A stretch of 64,000 bases of DNA, taken from NCBI GenBank assembly GCA_015499995.1, contig JADNRV010000012.1, positions 124,001-188,000 on the forward strand. Reading direction: 5' to 3'. How positions within the stretch are numbered: position 1 is the first letter of the stretch; each line of letters opens with the position of its first letter. Positions 20,911 through 32,562 of the stretch are shown piece by piece. The notes beneath the pieces are model-generated. The model had not been told where the DNA came from, ran no database searches, and worked only from the letters and a program-made list of their open reading frames with translations. The translations under genes were made by a program, and so were the position numbers. Origin of the DNA: Flammula alnicola. Lineage: Eukaryota > Basidiomycota > Agaricomycetes > Agaricales > Strophariaceae.

Positions 20911-20947
20911 TATTGGAAGACGGGGTGATACAGCAAATCGAAAGCAT

Positions 20948-20955
20948 TTATATAT
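20948..20955 (-). promoter_or_regulatory. TATA box, carboxylesterase
   Basis: TATATAAA on the minus strand about 40 bp before the esterase ATG. A 10-bp inverted repeat farther upstream (CCGGTACGGT at 20979-20988 and its complement at 21049-21058) could be a regulator site. Confidence 0.45.
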
Positions 20956-21058
20956 GACAGGAAAAAATCCTGGAAGAACCGGTACGGTGAACGGTGAAGA
21001 TCACAAGACGCTGAACGGTAAAACGCTCAAGCTAGCCCGCTCCCGCCTACCGTACCGG

Positions 21059-21330
21059 CCCGCAGTTCGCCATGCAATAGCAGAGCGTTCCGCCTACTGC
21101 AAGGAAATGTCATGGGCAATCCAAATACGTGGAGAATTTGCTTCCAAGTGTCGAAGGGAGTGGACGATGTAGCGGAAAACTGGAAAACCGAAAATCATTC
21201 CCCAATTTAGCTTTGCATTATGTGGCCATGTTTGATCCTAATTCTAAAGCCTTCCCCAAAGCAAAATTCGCGCGAACGCCTACCTGCTCTACTTTTTTAA
21301 CATGACATTTCATGAACTAAGACATACATA
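21059..21330. other. Divergent promoter region
   Basis: Upstream DNA shared by the carboxylesterase (-) and the unknown 710-aa gene (+). No clear element beyond the TATA box and palindrome noted. Confidence 0.4.
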
Positions 21331-23614
21331 ATGTCCGGAACCACTACCACCAGTTATAAAACACCCAGGAAGCAACAGGACCCGGAATGGGCCTTTGACT
21401 TCCGCACAAACTTGTCCTGCTACAATGATTCCGACGACTCTGATCTCGATTCCAACCCACCTGTCGGCACGGATTCAACGGACGCCAAACTCCTGAAGGA
21501 CATGGACCTGTCTACCAGAGAGGAAGCTGTAACATACAAGCCCAATCCGTTCAGCATTGCCAAAATCAACGCCGCATATCGTGCAAGCGCCCCGAAGAGA
21601 AATTATTCTAACTTGCATCCTCCGCCATCATCCAAGCCTGCGACAAATTCCAATCAGACGAGCATATTGGAAGGATTCAAAACACAGGAGTTGAAGGCGC
21701 TCGATAACAAATCTGTTCAGCAATCTCCAAAGATGAAGGCGTCCGACACCAAGGCTCTACGAGGAACGCAGTGTCATCATCAACATTCACCTTCAGTGAT
21801 CCATGGAACGCAGACGCCATTAACCCTACCGCTGAATAGCGCCACTAACTATCTACCTAATTCATGCTTGCCAACGGAGCGTCTGAATTCAAGGCCTGCT
21901 ATATCTGTACCTTCACCGCCCATAGGCATGCCGAATGCGTCAACTGCAAACGTCTCCGATCTCTCTGAAAATGCGCATATATCAACCGAAAATGTGTCTT
22001 ATCCAGCCTCTGTTCTAACGTGTATCGATGGCCAGCTATCCGACGATGTCGAATCTTGGAATGCGTCGCGTTTATCTGAACATGACTCTGGGCGAGGACG
22101 AAGTCCTATACTGGCTTTTTCTTCTCCTCTTCGCACGGCCAATCCTGACCCTTATACTAATCTGCAAACTAATCCCTTTATCCACCAATTTTCATCTCCG
22201 ATCAGACCTCCTCGCTCTCGATTTCAGGGCAAGAATTTATCCATCCCGCACCGTTTAACTGGCCAAAGGACCACAGCTGGTCTGTCTACGTCTGGCGTCT
22301 TTTCTAGGGCCCATCATGTAGAGACCCCGACTCGCCCAGGTACGCCACGTTTCTCTGTAGTTGCTGCCTAACGTTCGAATTTAGAGCCAGGAGTGCCTGT
22401 TGTACGTCAAATCGAAAGGTCGATAAAACGCGAAGACGCCTTTGAGGATTTCACTCCTCTTAACGCGGGTGAAGCTCTGGGGAACAAAATCGAAATTACT
22501 GATGAGTTAGGATTGCCTAATTATGGCGAAAATTTGAGCGCTCTGACCGTCCCTGTTCATTCATCTTTCAGAAGGTTCAACCAGCAACATCCTCCAGCAA
22601 CCAAAGCCCAATTAGGACACTCCCTTCGACCTCGCGTGTCGAGCTCGCCAAGTCCGCCGAAAGCCTCCACGTCCAAGCTCCAACCAGCACATCTCTCTTC
22701 GCCAGTGAATACTCTTCGTAGATATCCAGTCAGGCCGCAGCCTATTCAGGACGCGTACAACTTTTCAGCAACGGATCTCGACGAGGAATGGAGCACTCTG
22801 CCGTCACGGAAGAGAAAGAAACCAAAGTTCTCCTCGTCAATATCGTTAGTATGCTCTCGTTTAATGCTTCATCCATTCACAGCATCACAACATCTACGGC
22901 GCCTAAGTTTACGCCATCATTCAGTATTCCAGCATTGCTGGCCGTGCCAAACGCGTCGAGAAAGGAAACCAGCACCACCACTGGAAGAAGGGTCCACACA
23001 TATCTTCCACCACCTCCACCAGGACAAAGCCATTCTATGTCGGCTATGAAAACTGATCGCTCACGAAACGCTGGCTCTTCAGCTCTGCTGCACATTAAAG
23101 ACGACCCAGAAATGAATTCATCGTCAACCAACTTCGACTCCAATGTATATCCATCACCAAGCCGTTCATGCTTATCACGCCCCGCTCAAGCAAAAACCAG
23201 ATCCGCCCCGAATGATGCGGTCAATACTCTGCAGTATGAGAATCGGGTTAACCCCATCTACTATCGTCCTCTTTCACCTCCCACTTCCGACCTTGCCATG
23301 CCCGTTGATGACCCAGACGTGCTCGTCAATGTTGACCTGCGGAAGGTCCGAAAAAATTATCCTGCCGCACGAGTTGTTATGCATAAGGTTTCGCTTTCTA
23401 TTGCACTTTTTGGTGCCAAAATCACATACTCACCAAGTGTGTACTATCCTAGTAGCGCAGACGTGTTTATGCTGGTTTCTGGGATACTTTGGGACTTGAA
23501 AGCTGCGGCGTTGTTCGCAGGGACGTTGACAACCTTGATACGGACGAAAGGAAAGAAATTCAAATAGCGACCTGGTCGTGGTCGAGAGAAGGAAATCAGT
23601 ACAGTCAACTTTGA
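21331..23614 (+). CDS. Unrecognised 710-aa, largely disordered protein
   Basis: Four exons (21331-22339, 22385-22844, 22883-23387, 23456-23614) sum to 2,133 bases, 710 residues. I do not recognise the family. The first 560 or so residues are Ser/Pro/Thr-rich and disordered, with short basic or acidic patches (AFDFRTNLSCYNDSDDSDLD, TYKPNPFSIAKINAAYR, SRKRKKPKF). The last exon, reached only by splicing at 23388-23455, looks folded: RRRVYAGFWDTLGLESCGVV, DNLDTDERKEIQIATWSW. A Lys/Arg cluster (RKRKKPK) could be a nuclear signal. The pattern suggests a fungal nuclear or regulatory protein with a small C-terminal domain. The second intron is only 38 bp and is the weakest junction. Its 3' end meets the F-box gene's 3' end 46 bp away. 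Confidence 0.7.
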
Positions 23615-23660
23615 ATTCACTAATATCATGACCTTTACCGATACTTCGCATCCCACTAAT

Positions 23661-25259
23661 CTATTCCACGACGACGCCATTGATGGTGACGATATGGGGC
23701 AATGCTTTTGCGATTACTACTTGGCATTCTTGCCACCTCCCTGCCGCGTTTCCCATGAGAGCCAAGTCGAGGTGTCGCAGAGACCAGTTGGTGTATTGAC
23801 GTAACTTCATGTTCATGTTGAACGCGTGGACGTTGTTCTAGACCGATAATCAATCCAACTTCGCATCAGAGACCCGGAGCGTATGGTTACCATTATGCTT
23901 ACAGAATATGTGTTCAGGGAATTAGTCGAATCGCTAAGGTTGTCGCCTAACGTATCGAAACTGATATGAAGGCGGGAAAGTTGGGGCAGTCGGACGGCCA
24001 GGAGGTCGAAAATGTCGGCGCTCAGGTAACGCACGTATATCTGCAAGTGCAGTAGCTGTGGAAAGCTATTTTTAGATAGGTCCAAGAGAGCTTGGAGTTC
24101 GTCGAACGAGAAAAGGTAGTATCGGAGGATGAGGGTTGTGAGCGACTGGTTCATGGGGAGCAAATAATCGACTAGGTTTCGGGAAACTGATCGTCGTTCT
24201 GTTTGTGGCCATGGCCACAGTCCTAGATCGAGGGATTTTAGTTCGGGTAGAGGGACGAGGAAGATGGGTAGGGAGAATAGTTGATCTGGGGTTATGGGGA
24301 CATCATCGCTCAGGAAGGGTGCGTAAAATCCGATCTTTAGTTCTTGGAGGATGTCCGAATGGTTAACTAAAGGGGTATGGAGGTCATTCCTGTAGAGGTA
24401 TTCCAGAGGCACCGTAATTGCCAAAGATGTGAGATGCGGAAACCGTTCATCCAGGCTGGGGAATAAAGACGAAAGATCGACCATAATCTTCTTCTGGGGA
24501 ATATCAAACGAGAGTTTTTCAAGCGTATGTCGATGCCGTAGAATGAATGGAAGTAGAGTCGTAGAAAGCTGTTCAGTATAATTTGACGGCTTGACCGGTG
24601 CGTGGTTGTGCATTGTGATGGTGAGGGTTTGCAGAAATTTAAACTTGAGCGACGGCTGGAGGACATCTCCACAGCTTTCCACCGGAATATCAAGGGAAAG
24701 ATTGCGTAGTCGAGAACCATGAGACGATAACGCGACCTTGACGAGAGGAAGCGCCTGGAGAAAAGAGGGGTATGTGTCACTGCTGAGGTGCACAATCTTG
24801 AGAGATGTAATATTTTTCATTCGTGCAACGTTGTGGATGAGAATTCGAGTTGCGGCAGAACCTGGTGGATTGCCCTTCGGGTTCTTTTTTCCTTGCAGTC
24901 TCCACAATGCCTCTGCGACAAAGCCTCTGGTATCAGAGGCTTTTTCCATATAATATCCAAGAGCATTGGGGCGCAGGATAAGGGATCGCACATAGAGTGC
25001 GCTACTGGGTCTGCTCCGATTCAAAGCATTTAAATGCTGATAAGATACAGTTATCAGTATTTGAAGTTACGTACCCTAAATTTCTGATGCATCGGAGCGT
25101 CCCTTCATCACCCAAATGAAATATTTGGATTTCTCGATAAATCGTCTTCATGGCGATGCTGAAAAAGGCTGAATTGACGGGATAAAGTTTCACGAGGTGA
25201 TCTTCTGGAACGCATTGCGCGATGAGGCACCATACATCGTATGGAAGACCCGCCGTCAT
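23661..25259 (-). CDS. F-box-like/leucine-rich protein (agaric family)
   Basis: Three exons (25259-25075, 25010-23903, 23837-23661) sum to 489 residues. The N-terminus MTAGLPYDVWCLIAQCVPED and VNSAFFSIAMKTIYREIQI is a degenerate F-box of the kind found in multicopy agaric genes. The body has irregular leucine-rich repeats (SLKIVHLSS, LRNLSLDIP, LKSLDLGLWPW, LTTLILRYYLF, LSRLHISF). The last exon adds NWSLRHLDLALMGNAAGRW and ECQVVIAKALPHI, a conserved C-terminal block. Reading through the second intron would end the protein earlier and lose it. By family it probably serves as a substrate adaptor of an SCF ubiquitin ligase, though many copies have no known target. Confidence 0.85.
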
Positions 25260-25811
25260 TTCAAAGAAGTAGGAAGAGAGGCTGAGGGTATAAAAACAGT
25301 GAAACCAAAGTCGGCCAGGGGATGTCAGGGTTGTAACTAAGAGAACATCAAGTCTAATAAAAGAGTCTGCCAAGGCATGTCGAAAATACACCTGATGCAC
25401 GATGACCGATGGACATGGATGGTTTTCACTCGGTACCCCAAGTTAACCCCAAGGTCGAAGGGAGAAACCCCGAACCGGGATAGAAGAGAAGTCTTGGAGG
25501 GAATCTTTGCCTTGAAATAAGTAAGGAATATATTCGAGCGCTTGTTAATAACTACATAGGGAAGAGCCGACGGCACACTTGTCTGGCGGTTTACTTTAAG
25601 TTTAAGGATATCGATGCCGAAGCGCTGACTCGTGATCTTGGATTGCACCATAGTGACATAACCTATTGATGTTGGCATATGATACGCGTGTCCCACCAAT
25701 GAACCGCAGCGCTTCAGTTTAAAATTATGATGATAGCTATTTAGAGCATCTCAAAGAGATTGATGATACAGCTTGGGTGCGCGCTCAATGAAAAATCGTT
25801 GTTACTGTGCA
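25260..25811. other. Spacer with unrecognised minus-strand ORF
   Basis: A 120-codon minus-strand frame (25699-25337) runs through this region but shows no domain or splice support. It may be leader sequence of the F-box gene or a decayed fragment. Confidence 0.35.
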
Positions 25812-26370
25812 CTATTGCCAATCGGTCGAGGTATTCTGTTCAGATGAAGAGCATGAAGAGAGGCTTATATCCGATATTAAGGACAACATTTGAAACGCAC
25901 AGAAGGGAGGAGGAAGGGAAATCATGCAAGGGCTCGATGATATTGCCATCCTATCAATGGGTTGGGAGATATCGTGTACAGTAATCATCGAAGCTAATAT
26001 GATCCAAGCGGAAGAAGCGGCCAAGAATCTGCCTGAGCAAATTCTAGAAAGAAGCACAGGGAACATGGGGATGGATTGAATACGTTGTGCTCGTACTGGC
26101 AGACGCAAGGCTGACCTTCTTCCGAATCCTCGCACAGAGTTAAAATGATTATCTATCGTCGAGAAAATGATCTGGGTTGAAGACAAATGGATCCGGGTAT
26201 AAGTCTTCGTTACTATGATGGATCGCCCTGCATAAACACGGCGTCGTTGGGTACGTTGGGCATCAGAACTGAAGCTCGATGTGTGGAATTTCGGGCTCAC
26301 CAAATATTTGGAAGTATTATGGATCCTGCAGGCAATTTATATCCTTTATATTCGTCCTCAGCTTGCAAGA
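25812..26370 (-). pseudogene. Cytochrome P450 C-terminal pseudogene
   Basis: Minus-strand pieces correspond in order to the end of a P450: an EDEYKGYKLPAGSIILPN segment, a splice to AIHHSNEDLYPDPFVFNPDH (PERF region), then a stop, then VRGFGRR, an intron-like gap and ICSGRFLAASSAWIILASM, the haem loop and L-helix. The haem motif reads C-S-G rather than C-P-G. In-frame stops, frame changes and the loss of everything upstream (no I-helix or N-terminus in the adjacent sequence) mark it as dead. It differs clearly from the intact P450 at 15.9 kb, so it is not a recent copy of that gene. It lies 220 bp from a stack of mobile elements that may have disrupted it. Confidence 0.75.
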
Positions 26371-26636
26371 AATGAGGGACAGCTGGAGACGTTTAAATCA
26401 GCAACACAGGTATGTACGTTTACGTAACTGACCAAGAGGTTCAAGAGTCCAGAATCTGAAGGCTTCCTTCATGATGGCCATAGAGTATGGGAACAGAGCT
26501 TCAAATTACAACGACCATCCTCTCAACCCGGAAAGAAAAAGAACCCCGACCCCATCAGATCCAGCTTTCGTTGTCCACGATGTCAGACACGGCGGACATT
26601 CAACTGTCAAATCGGGCCGAAGGTTGTCCTGTTAAG

Positions 26637-27633
26637 TAGGGTTATTTCGATGGATTTACGCCTGGCACGTGACATCTGTAAATCGGACGACGACCTTGAT
26701 GCGAGAACGCACGAAACTCGAAAGGGAAGGGTGAGAACGACATTTTCGGCTTGGCAAGACATGCAGCGAAATAGTAAAGGACATTGTGAGGAATTTTTAG
26801 CCGCTTTGGAATTTTTAGCTGCTCGGAAACAAGCCATTTTCGAGGTTTTCAGCTTCAGATCCCTGTAAATTATAGTACAAAAATTTATTTCAGAGAGAAT
26901 GCAAGTATGGAGGCCTAAGGAAACCCTTCTTACACATTTCGGCACTTGACAGCCATGTGTTCATGAGCCGAAAAGGCCTGAAAGGGGCCTGACAGGGTGC
27001 CTGACAGGGTCAAGGGACCTCTGAGGAATTGAAAATAAGTAAACGGGGTCGCGAACCAGCTCGGGTTCGCTGTAAATCGACCGTAAATTGAGCTGATTTA
27101 CGGTAAATTCTTCAAAAATAAGTACTTATGACTACTTATGCTGCCAGAACAATACTTATGTAGTGAACCGGGTGGTTTTTGCAACTCATTGAGGGAAATC
27201 ATGCAATTCATGCCATTTCTATTCCATATACTAGCTTTACTAAGTGGTATATCACATTTTACAACTATTATATATTTTATACCAGCTGTCTAGTGTCTAC
27301 TCGAGTGTCTAATCGAAGAGGGGGGAGGGGAGGGCGCGCGAGAGGCGGTGGGAAGGACCCGAACAACAGAGTTTAGGCGCTGTCGAAAGAAAATCTATTT
27401 TTGGAAGCTATTTTTGGACGCGTTTTATTCGTTTTATTCACATTTACCTCCGAGCTATCAATCCGTCCGTCCCAATGTCCGTCCCAAGGCAAGCGCTGCC
27501 CGCCGCGTTGGGAAGGGAGGCGCGCGGGGGAGGCGCGCGGGTGCGGGCGCAGACACGGGTCACGCGACCTTGTAAATCGAGGGTCACGTGGAGGCCCGGC
27601 ATCCCTCGGCATCCGTAAATTTGTCGGGATAAG
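26637..27633. mobile_element. Insertion of 997 bp inside the left terminal repeat
   Basis: Aligning the two arms of the host element shows that this segment interrupts the left one exactly between CTGTTAAG and TCATA. TAAG is present at both junctions (26633-26636 and 27630-27633), a target-site duplication. The insert has recurrent GATTTACGG/CCGTAAAT motifs, GC-rich stretches, and no coding capacity that I can support. It looks like a non-autonomous DNA element of unknown family. Confidence 0.7.
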
Positions 27634-28070
27634 TCATATAGAGGTTACAGGCAAGTCATAACCTGTCATGACATAGGTACTTGCCGGTCACAGTGGCCGA
27701 TGTCACGCTCTCCTGGTTCATCGAATTTTATCGTATTGACTTCAGTGCTACTATCTAAATCTATGGGCTTGATGCACCTGATTGCTCTGGAGGCCGAGAC
27801 TGCTGCAATATTGCACAATTGAGGGGCAATCTACTGCTGCAGCGGTGCATTTTTCACATAATCTGGTAAGTACTCTCTCTTTTACAGCCGTTTGCATAAT
27901 GATAGGCCCCTGCAAATCCTGCTTGTTTGCGCTGATGTTTGGTATTATCTGAGGATCTGGTAGAAAGGAAGGGCTTGCCGACCAAAGCCTCTATGGAAAA
28001 CTCAAGACCAGGTGTTGAAATTCTTGCTGCCTTTCCGGTTGAGCATCAGAGCCGTGGCCCGTTGGAGATC

Positions 28071-28596
28071 AAGGGGGTGCGCCAAATAAAAAAAAGTACC
28101 TAGGGTCGATTTATTTTTTAAGCCAATATTTCACGGACTAACTAACTAACGTAATCAGGAACCATCCCGATATGGTAATATTACATCAGCAATGATGCGG
28201 AGCCCTCCACCGGATTCCTCGCACGTCTCGCAAACCCATTTATGAGGTGCTTGCTTGAGATTTATACATTCTAAATTGTACTGTAGATGTATTAGTATAG
28301 TATTTCAATGAAATATAATTTTTTGATCATTGAAAATGGCCGAGAAAAGTGACTCACCCAATGTGTCTAACATCCCTTTGCCTTACACTATGTTCTACAG
28401 CATTTCTATACGTATTACAGCTAGTATTTAATAGATGTAAGGCAATATATGGTGTAAAACCCGCCTTGGGTCACTTCAAAACACCTATTTTGGGACATTT
28501 ATAGAGGGGTATAAATATTTTTTTCGCCAGCCCGCAGCTGGACTAACTAACCGACCCCTGGTCGGCTATTAAGGTTCGCGCACCCCCTTGTAAGTT
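28071..28596. mobile_element. Second nested insertion, 526 bp
   Basis: The 10-mer GTTGGAGATC occurs on both sides (28061-28070 and 28597-28606). The ends carry a 12-13-bp inverted repeat, AAGGGGGTGCGC at the left and its complement GCGCACCCCCTTG at 28579-28590. The right end has a few extra bases beyond the repeat, so the exact boundary is uncertain. No ORF; non-autonomous. Confidence 0.6.
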
Positions 28597-29085
28597 GTTG
28601 GAGATCAACTCTCGCAGAAAAATCACATTGTTCGAGTAGAAAGTGTCTGTACAGATTAGATTAGCTATCGCAGAACGAAGCAGCCACACAGCGACCACTT
28701 ACTGATGATCAAATCTAGTGCAGGGTTTGTGGGATGAGGTTGGAAGAAAGTGATAAGAAATTTGAGAGAAAGTGATAAGAACGACTTGCAGATAAAAAAA
28801 AGAGAAAAACACATCGCTGCTCCTTTATGTATCCTGAAAATTAGTTCTCGAAGAATTTTCAACAGTCTCGGCCTACAGAGCAAGCAGGTGCATATCAAGC
28901 CCATAGATTTAGATAGTAGCACTGAAGTCAATACGATAAAATTCGATGAACCAGGAGAGCGTGACATCGGCCACTGTGACCGGCAAGTACCTATGTCATG
29001 ACAGGTTATGACTTGCCTGTAACCTCTGTATGACTTAACAGGACAACCTTCGGCCCGACTTGACAGTTGAATGTCCGCCGTGAGA

Positions 29086-30141
29086 GGGATGAATGCTTCG
29101 CAGTGTAACTTGCTGGGGGTAAATTACATACCTTGACACAATATTCCTGCAACTTGCTTCATACTTATTGTCTTCAAAGTTCAGTATACTAGTACGTATA
29201 TTCGGCATTTTCCGGGTGCCATTACATAACTTTAAACTGTTAAAAGAGGTTAAAAGCAAAGGAAGATTGGCAGTGCGAATACAGAGAAATATTCACCATC
29301 GCTCGAATCAAAGCGTCATACGACTTGTTGAGCATCTACTCCGGCAAATGTCCCCATCTTCTTGTCTTGCGTTTGAATCCCGCCCTGGGCATCCCCTTTG
29401 GCATGTACTTAGTACTTCAGGCCCGTCTTTGGCGAGATTGCTTGCGCATTCGAAGACTGAGTAGCGAGTACGCAGCGCATGCACTTCACGTCCAAATTTA
29501 TATCTTGCATTCACACAATACTATGCGCAGTTCTGGACAAGTTCTGGACGTCCGACAGCAATTCGACAGTTGAAATGTTGGAACTAAGTTGGCCGATCAT
29601 CGATCATCGATACTCACATCGGCGTTCGGTGCCGGCCTCTGGATGTCACCCGGCCAGACCATGTGGTTTACCTTTGCTCACAACCACAACCAGCCACGAC
29701 CTTAACACCCCTCCTTTTGACAGACCGAGAGAACACGTTTATTCGGCGTTGAGTTGCAGCTGCATTCTCGCATCCTTCGCAAAATAACATTGTCAAGAGC
29801 TTCTCATATTCATCGTCGCTAGCGAAAGTTGATAATCATGACAAGAACATTACTATGTTATTCTTAGAATTGCAGCGCCAGGCTGAGAAAACGGGCTAAC
29901 AACAGATCATTCACAGCATAAATTTAAAACGACGCATCTTCGAAGAACATTGTTCCTTGCCTTTTAATTATATGGTGCGTCACGTTCCCAACACGAGGAG
30001 GAAATACTTCCTGACCTGCCGTGAGACTCCAAGGACTTCTTGTTCTTCCCTTCCACTTCACCCGACTCGACGTCGACAGATACCTCTACCTTTCAACTCC
30101 TGATAACGAATTTCCCTCCATAATCCTTTATTCGTGGCCCA
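29086..30141. other. Intergenic, no gene recognised
   Basis: Spacer between the element stack and the bestrophin gene. Short frames only. The last few hundred bases are the bestrophin upstream region. Confidence 0.5.
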
Positions 30142-32489
30142 ATGGTGGCCAATAACCCTCTCTTCGGCGCATGGACGGCTAAAAAGTTCTCAGCCACCGT
30201 TCTGGATGACATCTGGCCAGAAGTTATCTTTTTTACTCTGGAAGCGACATGTGCGTTCCCCGAACTTATAAGATAGGATGGTCGCATTTTTAACATCGGG
30301 TGTATGCGCAGTGATTTCCCTCGTGTCAGAGAAGACGAGCGTAGATCTGGGAGTTTCCAATCAACTGTTGACCGTTCTTGGTTTGGTTCTTGGTCTTGTT
30401 ATCTCGTTCAGAACGTCATCTGCGTATGAAAGGTAAGGAAGTGTCGTGTTTATGTTTCATTTAACATTGAAAATTTGTCGCAGATATCAGGATGGTAGGA
30501 AAATGTGGACGAATATTATGGTTGCCTCAAAAAATCTTGGACAAATGGTACGCTATATCACAATTGATTTATGTCACCTCCAGTCATTTAAAAAAATAAT
30601 CTCTGAAGATCTGGATTCACGTACCAGTCGACCGCATATTTCCAGCAGGCACGAACGAGTCTATGACTCCCCTGCAGGTCGCAATCGAAAAGAAAACAAT
30701 GATAAACCTCGTGAGTTGCTTAATAGTTCAAGGCTATCTTAAAGTATTCTGATTGGTTGCGCTTCTCAAGGTACAAGCTTTCGCCGTGTCGGTCAAAGTA
30801 CGTCTCTAATTGTTCTGTTCTGTCTTTGGGTATGTATTCTGACACCGAAGGGCTTTTAGCATCTCCTTCGTGGCGAGCAGGGTGTCTACTATAGAGACCT
30901 TTATCCTCTCATCTCTTTCTTGCCACGTTACGCTAATGAAACCCCGGGCGACCTTGGACCTTCCAATGAAGAAGACAATAAACTCCCTCTATGGCACATG
31001 CGCGACGGGCACGATTTCCGTCTTGACGACCCTTCTGTTGAACCCATAGTCATCCCGGAGGTCGAACCCAAAGGCCACACCAAGGAAAAGACGGAAAAAA
31101 CGATGGTTGATCCCAGCAGCGCCAGCTCTGTTAAAAGCGCCAGTGCCCCTCCACGCAGCGAATCCGGACAGGCTGTGCTCTCGGCACGCCCTGATATATA
31201 TGATCCCGAAGCTGTATTACCCCACATTGACAGCGAGTACAAGCTAAAGCCTGCCCGTAGTCCGCCCCATGTAACGATCTATGACTATTTCCCTTTGTTG
31301 AGGTTCTTCAAGTGGATAGGGAGGGGCTTCAGGCGTAGAACAGCAGCGGAGAGAGAGGCAAGCAGGAAGAAGAGGAAAGCGTACTCAGAAATCGTAGAAA
31401 GCCATATACCCCTCGAAATCTACCTCGTCCTTTCCAAGTAGGCATTATCGCTTCTTATTCTTTTCTTAAATGTTAACTGATGATTGATGATCACCGCAGC
31501 TACTCGGCCTGTGCGTTACCCTACAGTTCTCCGTTTGTCGATGAACTCACAGTGTATACCGCTAATTGGCGCAGACCTCATGAAATACGACTTCGTAAAA
31601 CCCGCGATCGCTTCTGGCATAACTGCCAATCTTTTCCTCATGACAGACACTCTGTCGAATCTTGAGAGAATCTGCAACACCCCTCTCCCTTTCGCCTACC
31701 AGGCTCATCTGAGGATGTCTCTTTGGTGCATCTTTATTACTCCATCTCACACTTTGCCTAGCTAACTAGCATCTTTCCGAATTTTCTAGGATCTATCTTC
31801 TCTTGTTACCCGTGAGTCGATCCATTCGGCACCTACGTTTGTGTTAACATGGTCATTTTTAATTGAAGTTCCAAATCTACTCATCCTACCATATCATCAC
31901 CATCCCGGCAACAGCTTTCGCTTCGTTCTTGCTGCTTGGATTCCTTGAGATTGGACAGGAAATGTGCGCCACCTTACCTTTGGTGTTGCTTTGTCGAGGC
32001 GATGAGTACTGACCATAATGCAGTGAGAATCCATTCAATTACGACTTGAATGACCTCGGTAAGAATACAACGCCCACTATCATCGAATATCCGCCAACCA
32101 TCATACTCTCCATCCACAGATCTGGATCACTTCTGCCTCTCGATTCAACGTGACCTTCACGAAATTACTGCTGTAGGTCGTTTTCTTTTAATAATGACTG
32201 AATCTGACCGTGTTTTTAGTACACGAACCACGAGCCGTCAGAATACCTCTTCACTAAGTTGTACGTTTAACGCCTAACTATGTTTTGAGATCTTTATTGA
32301 GGGTTTTCCTTGTACAGGAACAAGCCGTTGGCGCCGTCTGACCACCGCCATGCAGAAGAGTTGGCTCAGATGTCGCTGTACGTTCACAGCGCACACAATG
32401 GTAGCGTCGAGCCAGGAGAAAATAGTATTCGCAGGACACTCGTGACCGGGTGGAAGATGGTTGATCAGACGACAAGGAAGAATGTGTAA
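30142..32489 (+). CDS. Bestrophin-like anion channel (UPF0187/RFP-TM family)
   Basis: Fourteen exons (30142-30250, 30312-30432, 30484-30547, 30609-30710, 30771-30797, 30860-31437, 31500-31510, 31575-31725, 31790-31811, 31869-31963, 32024-32058, 32120-32172, 32220-32260, 32318-32489) sum to 1,581 bases, 526 residues. The family core is clear: LTVLGLVLGLVISFRTSSAY, ERYQDGRKMWTNIMVASKN, NLVQAFAVSVKHLLRGEQG, YPLISFLPRY, LERICNTPLPFAYQAHLRM, then DLDHFCLSIQRDLHEITA. These proteins form membrane anion channels; the fungal ones are little studied. A disordered, charged insert of about 150 residues (roughly 185-330) splits the channel domain. Exons of 11, 22 and 27 nt are needed to keep the conserved sequence in frame. 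The start exon MVANNPLFGAWTAKKF fits the family N-terminus. Confidence 0.9.
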
Positions 32490-32562
32490 AACGGAAATAA
32501 AAGTACTTTTCATATACTCTGTTGCAGTTTTAAATTATGCTGGTCGTTATTACTGTTACATA

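Larger units (their letters stand above)
26588..29082. mobile_element. Inverted-repeat element carrying two nested insertions
   Basis: The ends start CACGGCGGACATTCAACTGT on each side. The terminal repeats are long, about 220 bp: the right arm 28862-29082 is continuous, while the left arm is split (26588-26636 plus 27634-27806) by an insertion. The trinucleotide AGA flanks both ends (26585-26587, 29083-29085), a possible 3-bp target duplication. CAC termini with a 3-bp duplication recall CACTA-type transposons, but no transposase is present, so this is a non-autonomous copy at best. The core, minus insertions, is about 970 bp. Confidence 0.7.

Noticed and set aside
30251..30311. An ATG at 30278 as an alternative start for the bestrophin gene
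   Set aside because: It lies inside a 61-bp GT-AG intron whose removal joins the family N-terminus to ISLVSEKTSVDLG in frame.
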